A stretch of DNA of 64,000 bases from Rhabdophis nuchalis. Lineage: Eukaryota > Chordata > Lepidosauria > Squamata > Natricidae. Numbering within the stretch: position 1 is the first letter of the stretch; each line of letters begins with the position of its first letter. Below the pieces are notes generated by a model. That model saw only the letters and a list, made by a program, of their open reading frames with translations, did no database searches and was not told where the DNA came from. Where the stretch lies: contig CM077644.1 of assembly GCA_039707465.1 (NCBI GenBank), positions 80,223,375-80,287,374 of the forward strand, in the 5' to 3' direction. The position numbers were made by a program, and so were the translations under genes. This document shows positions 11,641-23,735 of this stretch, piece by piece.

Positions 11641-13049
11641 GAATCAAACAGAAAGTGTTACTTGGTCTATTGTTCAAGAAGGATGCAATTGCTTTGATCC
11701 ACTTTATAATAGCTGCATCCAGACACTTTTAATAAGCTGAGATCTGGTAATTGGGTGAAGGGTAAAATATTAACTTTCTTCTTGATCAGATATGAGGGTC
11801 AGCAATTATTCTATACTAAACAATTAGTAATGCTTCCCATATAAACATTGATAGCAAAGGAGTACATTCATGGGGAAGAAAAAAATATTTGCAAAATTAG
11901 TTTCCCATTTTTCCAAACCCAATTAATATGCTGCTTATACAGTAATATCTCAAAATCTTTAGTATAAAAAAAGTTTCATATTCTTTTCCAACTCTAATTG
12001 TAGGGTTCATGCCTACAGTAGGCTGGGAGTACTATTAGATTGTGAGGTTACTACACTAATTATTCTTGTTCTTAAATAGTAGGATAATTACTTGAACAAT
12101 ATTCTATTCAAATTGGAAATTAGATACCACCCCCCTGGCAGACTTAAATTAGGATTTTTCCCCCTTCTCCACTCTTTCTCATATACATATCCCCCCCCCC
12201 CCCCCGGTTGTTCCACTTTTCTTATCCTTCAAACAAGCACTTTAAGTCTGGAAATGGATTAGAGTTTAGAACTTTCTACTTAAACTCTTGCTTTAGCAGA
12301 GTTTTAGCAGAATTTTTTTTGAAGTTAACAAAGAATATATTTTAGCAAAACAGATTCAAGGAAGGGTAAGACACGTAAGTGTAGGATATATATATATATA
12401 TGACACATACAGAAAATGTATAATTTGAGAAGATTGTGTTTGATTTCCAGCATGGTGTTCCTACTTATCATCTGTTGATCTGTTTTGCTTCTTGCATAGG
12501 TTAAAACAAACAAACAAAACAAAATTTGAAACTGATCACGCATAACCAGAATGGATAGCAAACCACTTCTGAACCATTCCTTTTTATTCCATGGTTTTTA
12601 ATCCAACTGTGGGCTATGTTAGTCATCTGCAAACGAATACATGTCAAAGCCACCATAATCCTCCAAGTAGCATTTGAGACATTATTTAAGAACTAAGATC
12701 TTCAGTGCACAAAAAGAAAATCACTCAATCCTAAAAGAGTTAGAATACACATTTTTCCAAGGAGGAACTCTTCTTCTGCAAATAGAAGAGGCATAAGGCA
12801 ACTGACCTTTGTTCTGAGCCACAGTTATTGCTTACAAAATCACACTTGAATAGTGATTTCCAAGACAAGAGGTTATGACACTACTGTTGAACAAGTTTTA
12901 AGTCACCAAAATAAACTAATCCCAATGGACATCTCACCATAACCCAAACTATACTAACATCACTCAGATCTTACCTCTTAGCTCTGTCTCTCACTGAAAT
13001 AATAATATTTACCAAAGTAAAACAAAACCTCCCAAAGAATTCTTTAGGT
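11641..13049. other. Unique AT-rich sequence with poly-C and TA runs
   Basis: Contains a ~15-base C run near 12191-12205 and a (TA)n run at 12388-12401. No gene is recognised. Confidence 0.4.
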
Positions 13050-13155
13050 CAGGGGTCGCCAACCTTTGCAACTTTAAGTCTGAAGGACTTCAGCTCCCAG
13101 AATTCTGGGAGCTGAAGTCCTTCAGACTTAAAGTTGCAAAGGTTGGAGATCCCTG
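13050..13155. mobile_element. Foldback hAT-like miniature element
   Basis: A 106-bp near-perfect inverted repeat beginning CAGGGGTCGCCAACCTTTGC and ending in its complement, with the centre at CCCAGAATTCTGGG. Flanks ctttaggt and ctttagat agree at 7 of 8 bases. It is related to the element at 2468-2602 through the shared 'cttcagctcccagaattc' core. Confidence 0.85.
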
Positions 13156-13654
13156 CTTTAGATGCCTCATGATCCCTTTTGTTTAATTAGCTGATTTTTG
13201 GTGGCTTCCAGAGAAATCTTCAGCATGTCTAGCTGGAAATAAATCCGAATCATGTCTGCCTAGGATTACAGTTTTAAGGGATATATATTTTAAATTTTAA
13301 TTTACTGCATATTTTTAAAAAGTAAAATGACTACTCCCCCATTGCAAAAATAAAAAGAAACATAAGAGTATCACTTTGCCACAAATAGAACTGCACTATT
13401 GGATAATAATGAGGAAAGGCCACAGGTAGCTATTATTTGAAAAGAGTTTTGTTCTCTGCCATATCAAAGACCAGGATTAGCAACTAGCAAAACCTTTTCA
13501 GTTCATTTTATTCCAGGTTCAAAAATATTGTCCATATGGGTTTGCTAACCCAGAAATTATGCCAGACAATTACTATTTTTTGGTTTTTGTTTGCTCTTTA
13601 AACTCAAGATATATGCCATTTACCTGGAAACTTAGCTTGATGAAAGTTTGTATC

Positions 13655-14160
13655 TTTATTTAATTAATTAATCAATCAATCAATTAGTTTGTTTATTTTG
13701 TCACTCATGTACAAGATAACAGGAATAAGAATAAACATGAATAAGAATACAGGAAATGGGTGCAAATAAATGGGGACAGTAGGACAGGGATGTTAGGCAC
13801 ACTGGTGTGCTTATGCGCGCCCCTACTGACCTCTTAGGAATGGGGTGAGGTCAACAGTAATTTTGACCTGTTGTTGAAATTGCTGCTTTAGCACACCTTT
13901 GTGCAAAACTAGACGACTTTTGCATATGGGGTGAAAGTTCAAGCTAGTTATTTCAATAAATGGAATGTTTTGTGATTTTTTTTTAAAACCAGGAAAAGTC
14001 CAACCTTCGTTTTACTGTGTAGAAAATTCCACAGATCAGGTGGAACTCTGCTGCCACTGAACGTCTGTGTGTAATCATACTGTACTCCTTCATAAACTGT
14101 GTTATTAATAGCCAGGACTGTGAAATATAAAAATACACAGTGTATTTAAGAAAAAGTCTT
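13655..14160 (-). repeat. Unclassified LINE-like interspersed repeat
   Basis: Starts with a simple tail (ttaattaattaatcaatcaatc) and contains ggacagtaggacagggatgttaggcac and gaatggggtgaggtcaacag, which I associate with a common squamate repeat, possibly an L3/CR1-type LINE in minus orientation. No ORF survives. Confidence 0.35.
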
Positions 14161-14755
14161 GTTCCTCTATACCAGGAAAATGAAAGCTTCCTGGAGTTTT
14201 GAAAAGGACTACATTTTAAATATTTTGATGGTGAAATGTGTTACAGGGACTTGTATCCCTGAGCACTTAGAAGGTTGGCTTTCAAAGGCCTGACTCTTTA
14301 ATAAACCACTCTGATAGGAGGCCCCCAATGGTGTCTTTAGGGAACATTTTTAGTGAAGTTAAAACAAATACTCCTAGGGAAGACTTGCTCGGCTGTGCTT
14401 TGTCTTAAACTCTCTGGGCTGCTAAATTACATTTGCTAAGGAGTTTTGCTTCCATGTGTCTAACAATGAGGTCAATTACCTTTCCCTAGAACACAGTATA
14501 TCACTGTCCTTGGTTTTTCCTCATGCGTCATTTTTATTAGTTATTGTCATTACAAGAAAGATACAAGAAAACACTTTCTGTGCATGAAAATGTGATTCTG
14601 TATTATTGCTTAATTCTGGTCACTCCAATGGATTAAAAAAACCATTTGATTCCATCTATGTATTGGACCTTATTCCTGTGAAAAGTAATGCATCGATAGA
14701 GATGCATGGAAGTTCTCCATACCATGTGGACCTCTCAGGCCTGCTCACTTCCTGA

Positions 14756-15380
14756 GTGGATGGCTGGAAGGTATTCTACTCTGGGACTCCATTGAACAAT
14801 ATCCAGAAACCTCAGCTGGTACAGAATGTAGCACCGCAAACAGTGATGGACACATCCAATATGCCCATATTAGACCTCTGCACCATGAATTTCACTGGTT
14901 TCCAGTTTATTTGCAGGTGTAATTCCATGTTGTCACTTATAATGCTCTCAATACATAGAGAAAAGTTATTAGTTGAATGTCCCCCCCCCCATTTTTTTAG
15001 TTCTTCAACTGGGTCCATAGAAGGGACATGTTATGGTCCCATCTGTCAGGGTATGGCATCTGGTAATATTTAGGAAACACAACTTTTGTGTGGTAGTGCC
15101 TACCTTCTGGAACACCATAGCCTGAAAGATACATACTCTAACTGCTGGCTTTTGATAAACTCTTAAAAGTGTGGATGTTTTCCTTTATATGGGAGTTGGA
15201 AAATTCATATGGCTAATTAGATGTTTATTTATAGTGGTGGTAGTTGTCTCAGGTTTCGTTGTCATCATTGTCATCATTATCTTGCTGTGGTTTGATTTTA
15301 TTGAATATTTTAATTTTATGTTAGCTACCCAGAAGTCATATTGTTAAGTGGGCAAGCCATATAAATTGACTGAACTAAAT
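14756..15380 (+). mobile_element. Old L2 LINE remnant with 3' tail
   Basis: The frame at 14756-15073 contains the decayed L2 block that reads LQLVQNAAAR in young copies (here QLVQNVAPQ), followed by positions aligning to the HVTPLLRELHWLPV block. Downstream the 3' UTR (agctacccagaagtcatattgttaagtgggcaagccatataaattga) leads into a tetranucleotide array. It is interrupted and non-functional. Confidence 0.65.
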
Positions 15381-15491
15381 GAATGAATGAATGAATGAAT
15401 GAATGAATGAATGAATGAATGAATGAATGAATAAATAAATACATACATACATACATACATACATACATACATACATACATACATACATACA

Positions 15492-15534
<43 letters not shown>

Positions 15535-15536
15535 AT
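15379..15536. repeat. Compound tetranucleotide microsatellite
   Basis: Consecutive arrays of (GAAT)n, (ACAT)n and (AAAT)n directly after an L2 3' end, consistent with seeding by the LINE tail. Antisense frames of YLFI/CMYV repeats come only from the repeat. Confidence 0.97.
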
Positions 15537-15772
15537 GTTACACTAAACCTATAGGTTGTCACAAAAGCCATGGCAGCCATCATTATTTATTCAACCATTT
15601 ATATATTCTATGTCTGGAATTAAGTCCCAGGAATAAATTCAACATTTGTTTCAGCTTTACTACAGATATGTGGTTTGGGATTACAGATGGAAACATCTTC
15701 AAACTAGTATAATTTTCCTGTTCCAATTTTGTGTAGTTTTGAATTTGTGCAGTTTTGATTCAGAATTCATAT

Positions 15773-15785
15773 ATGTATGTAGGTA

Positions 15786-15869
<84 letters not shown>

Positions 15870-15966
15870 CATCCATCCATCCATCCATCATCCAGCCAGC
15901 CAGCCAGCCAGCCATCCATCCATCCATCCATCCATCCATCCATCCATCCATCCATCCATCCATCCA
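15773..15966. repeat. Compound tetranucleotide microsatellite
   Basis: (GTAT)n, then (TGTC)n, (TATC)n, (CATC)n, (CAGC)n and (CATC)n without breaks, all variants of a TNTC-like unit. It is likely hypermutable. The 130- and 72-codon frames across it are artefacts. Confidence 0.97.
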
Positions 15967-16594
15967 GCTTTGATAAGAATGGAAAAACCTGCCATTTACA
16001 ATTGGTTTTTCTTCTCTAATTTTGTTGACATTGATTGACACAATCTCCAGAACCTCTTCCAATACTATAAAGACCGCAGGGAGTGAACAAAGGACTTTTT
16101 GGATGCAAAACCTGTCATTTACCACTAATCAATTGCATTTTGATTCACACTGTAGCATGCATTGTGACATGCAGCAGATGAGCAATGGAAATTCAACCCA
16201 ATCCAAATGGGGAACTTTTCTTAGTAAATTAAGTTTTTATTTTCAACACTATCATTACTAAAACCCAGAAAAGCATTTGGTGATCTCTAACGCCAGTTCC
16301 AAGTGTGCAGCTCCTTCACTTTATCCCAATGAACTCATAAGGTCCCATCTACTAATATCAGGGATACTAATAGTAGCTGTAGTAGCAGAACCAATGTTGA
16401 AATCAGACAGAGATTGTGATCCTTCTGCTCTTTTGGGAATTGAGTAAGACATTTTATTTTTGAGAATTGGAAGAAAGTGACTAGGTAAAATTGAGAGGTC
16501 ATTGAGAAATAAGCTTTCTGAAAGCTCTGACATGTCACCTTACTGTATACATCACTGTTTTTTTCATTTGTCCCATCTCTGCCTGCCTAACCAC

Positions 16595-16930
16595 TTATGA
16601 TTCTGGAGGAGAGAAGAAAGTAGGTACACAAACTGCCTTCCAGAAAGCAGGAACTTGGGTAGAAAAAGCTTTTCTTCTGGACTCCAAATTTCCTTGGTTG
16701 GGGTCAGTGTGCAGACCCTTTCTGCCAACACGGATAAGATGGTTTCTCAGATAGTATGAACCCATGCAATGAATGCCTTTAAAGGTGATAACCAATACCT
16801 TGAATTGGACCCTGAAGCAAAGTGGCAGCCAGTGCATCCCATGGAATAGCGGTGTAACATGGGCCACACTAGGTTCCCCAAGAACTGCCTGCCAACTGTG
16901 TATTGCACCAGTTGAAACTTCCAGATACTG
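16595..16930 (-). mobile_element. Old L2 LINE remnant
   Basis: The minus frame 16595-16867 reads AHVTPLFHGMHWLPLCFRVQ and on to FKVLVITFKGIH, clearly the C-terminal domain of the L2 ORF2 (HVTPLLRELHWLPVVFRVRF in young copies). It then decays, and the 3' UTR is not recognisable. It is 5'-truncated. Confidence 0.8.
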
Positions 16931-17343
16931 TTCAAGGATATCCCCTACATAGGTACATCCTTACTCATATTGATTGCTTTATTCATTGCTATTGTGAGTC
17001 CATATGTGTCAGTTGACTTGGATATTTATCTATTTTCCAACTCCGTTTACTTGTGACAACAATGCTAGCATATTATTTAAGATCTTTAAGTGAAGCCTTC
17101 AGACAACCAATCTAGCTGGATGTGTGATAGTTAATGAAGAAGACAGGGAAGCCTGCAGATTATAGCTGCATATCTAAGTGTAAGAATGTATGAAAAAAAG
17201 AAACCTTTTCAAAGATTCTTTTCACACTATCTGAAAGCTCACTTTTCACCTTGAAAAGCACGGAGGCTGAAAATCTGAAACACCCTGGCTTATTCTCACT
17301 TTAAAAAAAAAAAGTGAGGCTGGAGGGAGGGAAGAGAGAGGGG

Positions 17344-17514
17344 TTTATTAAGAGATAATTCAAAAACATGATTTGAGTATGTTCACCAATTTGGCTTTAG
17401 GTGTGACGTCAGGCTTGCCTTGCATAACTTTCAGTCCATAATTTTTCAAATACTGCTTGTAAAAGAAAGTGCCACGATATGGAGCCCAGGCCTTACTACG
17501 CAATTCACTGAGAT
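17344..17514 (-). CDS. Candidate terminal exon of an unrecognised gene
   Basis: On the minus strand a pyrimidine-rich tract ending ttccctcccag (acceptor) is followed by an open segment at 17514-17360 encoding about 50 residues. They begin LSELRSKAWAPYRGTFFYKQ and end VNILKSCF before a TGA. An AATAAA (17344-17349) starts about 10 bases after the stop. The composition is ordinary soluble protein with a Lys-rich C terminus, unlike the LINE and LTR proteins here. I do not recognise the family. It could be a real last exon, a pseudogene piece or chance. No partner exon was identified in the window. Confidence 0.35.
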
Positions 17515-17849
17515 CTGGGAGGGAAAAAGGCATCCACTTGCTGATTAAAATTATGGGCAAAATGTTTCTCTCTTTTGGGGAGAGTGAGTAAAAATAAATA
17601 AACTGTTCTCGTCAATCCTGAGAGTAATCAGATGAAGGTGTGCAGGTAGTCATCCTCACTTTTTTTAAACCTCATTTCTGCATATGTGGACACGTTTCTA
17701 ACATTCTCCATGTGATAATAATAATATAATAATAACAATAACTTGAGTGGAGATGGACAAGATATTTAGTTTTGGGCTTACGTCCATTCATTTTACTCCC
17801 ATTATGTTTGCTTACATTAGTGCATTTTTTTTAAAACTGCTTTCTAAAA

Positions 17850-17892
17850 TTATATATATATAATTTGTGTGTGTGTGTGTGTGTGTGTGTAT
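17850..17892. repeat. (TA)n/(TG)n microsatellite
   Basis: A short TA run leading into about 12 GT units. Confidence 0.95.
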
Positions 17893-17954
17893 AATGTGGC
17901 TCAATGGCTAATACAACTGCCTGATATGTAATGTCCTGTAAGGCTGATGTAATC

Positions 17955-18200
17955 ATGGGAAGCTGGATAGCTCAAGGCATAAAAAGGCTTGCCTGATATG
18001 CTGAAGAGTGCCGGTTCAAATCCCAGTAGAAGGAGTATGGCCAGCTGAAGAGGGCTAATAAGCCCGAAATGGATCCATCCTGGTCTCTTACAATTTATTT
18101 ATATATTAATCAGCCCTTAAAAACCTAACACATATCTAGGCCACCCTGGGTCCTAACAAGGAGAAGGGTGGGGTATAAATTTAATAAAATAAATAAAACA
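17955..18200 (+). repeat. tRNA-derived SINE with L2-like 3' tail
   Basis: The head contains an A-box-like tggatagctcaaggcataa and a B box ggttcaaatccc (18011-18023). The body runs agtatggccagctgaagagggctaataagcccgaaatgg. The 3' end (caccctgggtcctaac...gggtggggtataaatttaataaaataaat) matches the style of the L2 LINE 3' ends in this window. A second, diverged body copy sits at 19165-19275. A shared tail suggests mobilisation by L2 reverse transcriptase. Confidence 0.6.
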
Positions 18201-18322
18201 AATAAAAAATTCACACAACAGTAATCTTATGGCTCTCTGCGCAGATGGTCTCTGGGTTGAGAAGGAAGACAGTTCTCAACCCCTTAAAGGGCCCAAACAG
18301 GAGTTGTGAAATATTCTCTCAA

Positions 18323-19032
18323 ATATAATAATATAATAATATAATATAATATAATATAATATAATATAATATAATATAATATAATATAATATAATATAAT
18401 ATAATATAATATAATATAATATAATTAATATAATATAATATAATATAATATAATATAATATAATATAATTAATATAATATAATATAATATAATATAATAT
18501 AATATAATATAATATAATATAATATAATATAATATAATATAATATAATATAATATAATATAATATAATATAATATAATATAATATAATATAATATAATAT
18601 AATATAATATAATATAATATAATATAATATAATTAATATAATATAATTAATATAATATAATTAATATAATATAATATAATATAATATAATATAATATAAT
18701 ATAATATAATATAATATAATATAATATAATATAATATAATATAATATAATAAATATAATATAATATAATATAATATAATATAATATAATATAATATAATA
18801 TAATATAATATAATAATATAATATAATATAATATAATATAATATAATATAATATAATATAATATAATATAATATAATATAATATAATATAATATAATATA
18901 ATATAATATAATATAATATAATATAATATAATATAATATAATATAATATAATATAATATAATATAATATAATATAATATAATATAATATAATATAATATA
19001 ATATAATATAATATAATTAATATAATATAATA
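18323..19032. repeat. (TATAA)n pentanucleotide array, ~0.7 kb
   Basis: About 140 units of a 5-bp TATAA repeat with occasional TTAATA interruptions that shift the register. Both strands can give long ILYY-type frames (up to 154 codons), which are artefacts. The array is purely A/T and could unwind easily. Confidence 0.99.
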
Positions 19033-19059
19033 GTTTCCACAAAACCCTGTTAGGGCCCC

Positions 19060-19366
19060 AATTAAGGGAGGAAGCATACTGCTTTTCTTTTTCTGCCTTT
19101 TGGCTCATCACCAGAGACCATCTAGATAGAAAGCCATGAATTCCGTTGTGTAATTTTTTTTAATATGTGGTTCGAATCCCAGTAAGAGTATGGCTAGCTG
19201 ATGAGAGCTAAAAAGCTCGAAATAGATCTATCCTAGTTTCCCTGACTTATTTATTGATCAGCTCAAAAACGTAACATACATATAACACAACGGAACTTTC
19301 TGTCTGGATGGTCTCTGGTGATGAGCCGAAAGCAGAAAAAGAAACAATATGTCTCCTCCCTTAATT
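19060..19366. repeat. Inverted repeat enclosing a SINE body copy
   Basis: Arms 19060-19153 and 19283-19366 are imperfect reverse complements. Shared motifs are aattaagggagga, tttctttttctgc, ggctcatcaccagagaccatc and ccgttgtgt. Between them lies a copy of the SINE body seen at 17955-18200, with B box ggttcgaatccc at about 19170. The right arm may belong to a repeat family also touching 18240 (agatggtctctgg). A cruciform or hairpin is possible. Confidence 0.65.
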
Positions 19367-19598
19367 AATTCTCCTTTTGAGTGCTGATTATTTATTTCTC
19401 ATACCATCTGGCAAATTCATGCATGGCTGGCTTCTATGCACAGGAATCATATAAACCATACCAATCTAATAATATGGTTTAGAGACCCAAGTCAACTATG
19501 ACACACTATATACAGCATATATTTATTGAGTACAATTAGGGAAAAAATCTGCAGCTTTAAGACTTGCCATCAAAATAAGCTGTTTTAATGATTCAAAT

Positions 19599-19602
<4 letters not shown>

Positions 19603-19641
<39 letters not shown>

Positions 19642-20283
19642 TTAATTTATAGACCGCTCCTCTCCCCATAGGGACTCGGAGCGGTGCACAGGGAAACTAA
19701 AACCACAATACAATATACACATACAGTTAAGAAAAAATTAAATATGAGCCTGTGCTAAAATCCCCTTAATCTGCTAAAATACCCAATTAAAAACAGCTAA
19801 ACCCTGTAGAGAGAGGCTAACCAAGGCCGGCCAAACGGAAAAGATGAGTTTTTAATTTCAGACGGAAGGAGCGGAAGTCCGTGGTTGTTCTGATGTCGGG
19901 GGGAAGGTCGTTCCAGAGGGCTGGGCCCGCCACAGAGAGAGCCCTTCCCCTGGGCGTCGCCCGCTGACAGAGTCTAGTGGACGGCACCCGGAGAAGTCCC
20001 TCTCTGTGGGAGCGAATCGGCCGTGAGGATGTATGCGGCAGGATCCGATCCCGCAGATAGCTAGGTCCCGAGCCATGGAGCGCTTTAAAAATGATGACTA
20101 ATACCTTGAAGCGCACCCGGAAGACGACAGGCAGCCAGTGCAGCTCGCGCAGAAGTGGAGTTATGTGGGCAAATCTGGAGGTACCCAAGATTGCCCGCGC
20201 GGCTGCATTCTGAACCATCTGAAGTCTCCGGGTGCACCTCAAGGGGAGCCCCATGTAGAGAGAGTTACAATAGTCCAGTCGCG
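19603..20283 (-). mobile_element. L2 LINE, 5'-truncated
   Basis: Minus orientation. The (AAT)n tail at 19603-19640 is followed by the 3' UTR and an open C-terminal part of ORF2 (20254-19817, 145 codons) reading MGLPLRCTRRLQMVQNAAAR through to LKTHLFRLAGLG. It matches the long L2 ORF at 29743-32826 with few changes. The 5' break lies at about 20283, where the match stops after cagtcg. This is dead-on-arrival truncation typical of target-primed insertion. Confidence 0.93.
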
Positions 20284-20466
20284 ATTAAACCCATGGAAGA
20301 AAACATGCTTGTTCATACAAGCAAGCATGTTTAAGGTCCAAGGCTCTTCTTCCATACCACTCTCTAAGGGTTCATTGCTCTACTGCCAAGCTTTTCCAAT
20401 GATAGACTTTGTAATAATAAAAAAAAGGAGAAATTGCTTCATCCAGTTTATAACTTTCCTAGAGAA

Positions 20467-21250
20467 AATGCATTTTCAATTGTGAAAAAAGTAAGGTTCT
20501 ACATTTAGGCAAGAAAAACAAAATGCACAGGTACAATATAGGTGGTACCTTGCTCAATAGTAGCAACTGTGAGAGGGATCTTGGAATCCTAGTGGACAAC
20601 CATTTAAATATGAGCCAGCAGTGTGCAGCAGCTGCCAAAAAAGCCAACACAGTTCTAGGCTGCATAAACAGAGGGATAGAATCTAGATCACGTGAAGTGT
20701 TAATGCCACTGTATAGTGCCTTGGTAAGGCCACACCTGGAATACTGCATACAGTTTTGGTCGCCACGATGTAGAAAAGACGTGGAGACTCTGGAAAGAGT
20801 GCAGAGAAGAGCAACCAAGATGATTGGGGGACTGGAGGCTAAAACATATGAAGAACGGTTGCAGGAACTGGGTATGTCTAGTTTGATGAAGAGAAGGACC
20901 AGGGGAGACATGATAGCAGTGTTCCGATATCTCATAGGGTGCCACAAAGAAGAGGGAGTCAAACTATTCTCCAAGGCACCTGGGGGCAGGACAAGAAGCA
21001 ATGGGTGGAAACTAATCAAGGAGAGAAGCAACTTAGAACTAAGGAGAAATTTCCTGACAGTTAGAACAATTAACCTCTGGAACAGCTTGCCTCCAGAAGT
21101 TGTGAATGCCCCAACCCTGGAAGGCTTTAAGAAGATGTTAGATAGACATTTGTCTGAAATGGTATAGGGCTTCCTGCCCACGCAGGGGGTTGAACTAGAA
21201 GACCTACAAGGTCCCTTCCAACTCTGCTATTGTATTATTGTATTATTGTA
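20467..21250 (+). mobile_element. CR1 LINE, 5'-truncated
   Basis: The open frame 20523-21167 (214 codons) starts inside the RT thumb/C-terminal region (HRYNIGGTLLNSSNCERDLG) and ends KKMLDRHLSEMV. The 3' UTR and an (ATTGTATT)n-type tail follow. The protein is collinear with the 53-kb copy, with scattered replacements such as IGGLEAK for IRGLETK. It is somewhat older than the 53-63 kb trio. The break lies just upstream of ttcaattgtgaaaaaag. Confidence 0.95.
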
Positions 21251-22370
21251 TGTCAAATGTTAGAAATGCTCAATGCCTATATTGAGATTACATGCCACTG
21301 GCACTCTAAAACAAAACAAAAAATGAGTCTTCCTTTAATTGAAGTGAACCAAATATACTTGTTATGCTAAGCCTGGCATACTCTCCTTTTACAAGATATA
21401 CTTAACTAACTCATAAGTCCCACTCAGAGCTGACACAAGGCAGATATGCTGTGTGCCACTGCCCTTGTTTAATCAATCACTTTAATCTTTCGCCAGTGAC
21501 TCAAAAGTGAACAGAGACTGAATAATTTAAAAGAGACCAATTCTTAGCAGCTGAATTTATTAAGGCAAGGAATTACACTGTTTAAACAAAATAATCTCTA
21601 GAGATAGGGAAAGAACTCAATTAGTATTTAAGGCTAAAGATGCCATTTTGAAATAATTCATTTTAGCTATTCTACTGAAACGTGAATATAAACCACTGTA
21701 TATTCTATTTCTGGGTCCCAAATGCCCTAATATTTATCTTTCATAATTAAAAGATGAGAAACATGGACAGTTCCTTCCTTTCAATAAATCAGGAGGAGGA
21801 GGAGGAGGAGGAGGAGGAAGAAGAAGAAGCTACTGCTATGTAGAGGCAGATTTTTGAAGAAGATAAAAACATATTCTCCCATGACTTGCTGTGCTACCAA
21901 AATCATTATAAAATCATTATAATTTAATTTAAAGACACATCTAGCAGAGACACATGAAGAATGATTCAGCATCAGGGCTAAGGTTGAAAATTGCTTGAAT
22001 CTGGATCTAATCACTCCTCAACATTTAAATTTGGGAGCCATCTTTTCAAAGTTCATGTCTGCATTTACGGAAAGATTCTGATCAATTGAAAAAATATGAC
22101 GGGGTTTATTTCTCTGCTTCATGTACATATTAAGTAGTAGGGTTCCAATCAGCCAGCGGGATCAATAATTGGGGGTGATAAGAAATGCAATTATACAACA
22201 TCTGGAAGGAGCAATATGGTTGCCTCTAGCTAAGTTTTCCCGGGCTTGTTTAAATCTCTCTGTGTCTTTGAATGGAAGCTAAAATGTACTGGAAATAGAT
22301 GCTACTATTTGAAGAAGTGACAAATTGTTGCAGCTGCATTGCTACATGTGTTGTATTAAATAGATATAGT
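21251..22370. other. Unique sequence with a (GGA)n run
   Basis: A GGA/GAA trinucleotide run lies at about 21790-21830. No gene is recognised. Confidence 0.4.
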
Positions 22371-22374
22371 TATG

Positions 22375-22686
22375 CTAAAGGGGATTAACCCTTAGATGAC
22401 CCTGATTGTTGAATTGGGCTAAAGTGAAACTAACCTTTACATGATCTTAACTGTTACATTGTGCAAAAGCGAAACTAATCTTTACATGACTCCAACTGTT
22501 GGAAGGAAGTTCAGAACGATTATATAGGGGCAGGTTTTTTCTAGTTTATGATTGGTTAAGGTCCTATGGGCCTAGTGTATAAATAACAGGCATTTGCATG
22601 TAGTCCTTAGTTCCATTTTTTTTTTAGTCAATAAAAGCTGTTGCATCTATGCTGGTCTGGTTCTTGCCTACTGAAGCCCGCTACAC
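22375..22686 (+). mobile_element. Possible solo LTR
   Basis: Contains TATAAATA (about 22581) and AATAAAA (about 22631) in LTR-like spacing. It ends ctactgaagcccgctacaca, which resembles the CGCTACA end of the LTR at 7073-7726. The left end and a target duplication were not found, so the extent is approximate. Confidence 0.35.
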
Positions 22687-22811
22687 AATAACGTGTTTAA
22701 AGCATCTCTTCCAATCTCTTCTGGGTTCCTTATCAACTTGTGGGAAGCTGTCAGGGAACATTGAAAATTAGGATTATGGGACTGCAGCTAGGGACGACAA
22801 TGCTTACCAGA

Positions 22812-23188
22812 TTGTTCGGAGTATAAGATGCACCGGAATATAAGATGCAGCAAGGTTTTGAAGTGGAAAAAAAAGTTGCCAAAAATGGCCCGATCCTTGT
22901 GAAAACGGGCCCGTTTCCCTCCTCCAAAAGGGCATGGATAGCCTGTAGGAAGCTTATAGAGTGCTGCTGGGGGATCAAAAAATGGGCCGTTTTTCACTTA
23001 TTTCTGCTCCCCCCAGTCCCCCGGAGCTCTCTGAAAGCCTTCTAAAAGCTATGCACGGCCATTTTGGTGGTCGGGTGGAGTTTCAGGAGGCCAAAAATGC
23101 TGCATTCAGTGTATAAGATGCACCCAGAGTTTCAGCCTCTTTTTTTGAGGGAAAAAGGTACATCTTAAAATCTGAAAAATACGGTAAG
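22812..23188. repeat. Non-autonomous DNA transposon, TIR family A
   Basis: The left end has ttcggagtataagatgcacc and the right end has cttaaaatctgaaaaatacggtaa, which are inverted relatives. Inner subterminal copies (gtgtataagatgcaccc) are present. Same family as 5305-5792. No transposase. Confidence 0.6.
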
Positions 23189-23204
23189 TGGCCAAAAAAC
23201 CCAA

Positions 23205-23668
23205 ATCCCCAAATAGTATTATATAATAATAATATAATAATAATTTAATTTTATATCCCGCTCTCTCTCCCCAAGGGGACTCGAGGCGGGGCACAGGCAA
23301 TTAAAAATACAAATAAGACCACCGACAAATACAAAATACAGACTACAAAATTAAAAGTGAATTAAATTATTCCTGCGCTAAAACCCATAAACTAAACTAA
23401 AAATTACCCCTAAAACCCCTAACCTAAAAAGAGACTACCCAAGGCCGGCCAGGCGAAAAAAGTGTGTCTTTAATTTTAAGCGGAAGGAGCGGAGGTCCGT
23501 GGTTGTCCTAATATCGGGGGGAAGGTCGTTCCAGAGGGCTGGGCCCGCCACAGAGAAGGCCCTTCCCCTGGGCGTCGCCCGCTGACAAAGTCTAGTGGAC
23601 GGCACCCGGAGAAGTCCCTCTCTGTGGGAGTGAATCGGCCGTGAGGATGTATGAGGCAGGATCCGATC
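23205..23668 (-). mobile_element. L2 LINE, 5'-truncated
   Basis: Minus orientation with an (AAT)n tail, 3' UTR and about 75 C-terminal codons of ORF2 (RILPHTSSRPIHSHREGLLR through LKTHFFRLAGLG). The match ends abruptly at about 23668. Upstream (23690-23735) another A/T-rich LINE-tail-like stretch follows, so this insertion probably landed in or beside an older one. Confidence 0.92.
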
Positions 23669-23735
23669 AGTGTTATATATAGGGTGGGTGACTATTATAA
23701 ATTTAATGAAATAAAATATAATAAATATAATGGAA

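Noticed and set aside
15646..16125. Frames rich in CLSV, IHPS or DGWM repeats
   Set aside because: Translation of the tetranucleotide array on both strands.
18647..19111. 138- and 154-codon frames of repeated ILYY
   Set aside because: Direct translation of the (TATAA)n array; no start context or domain.
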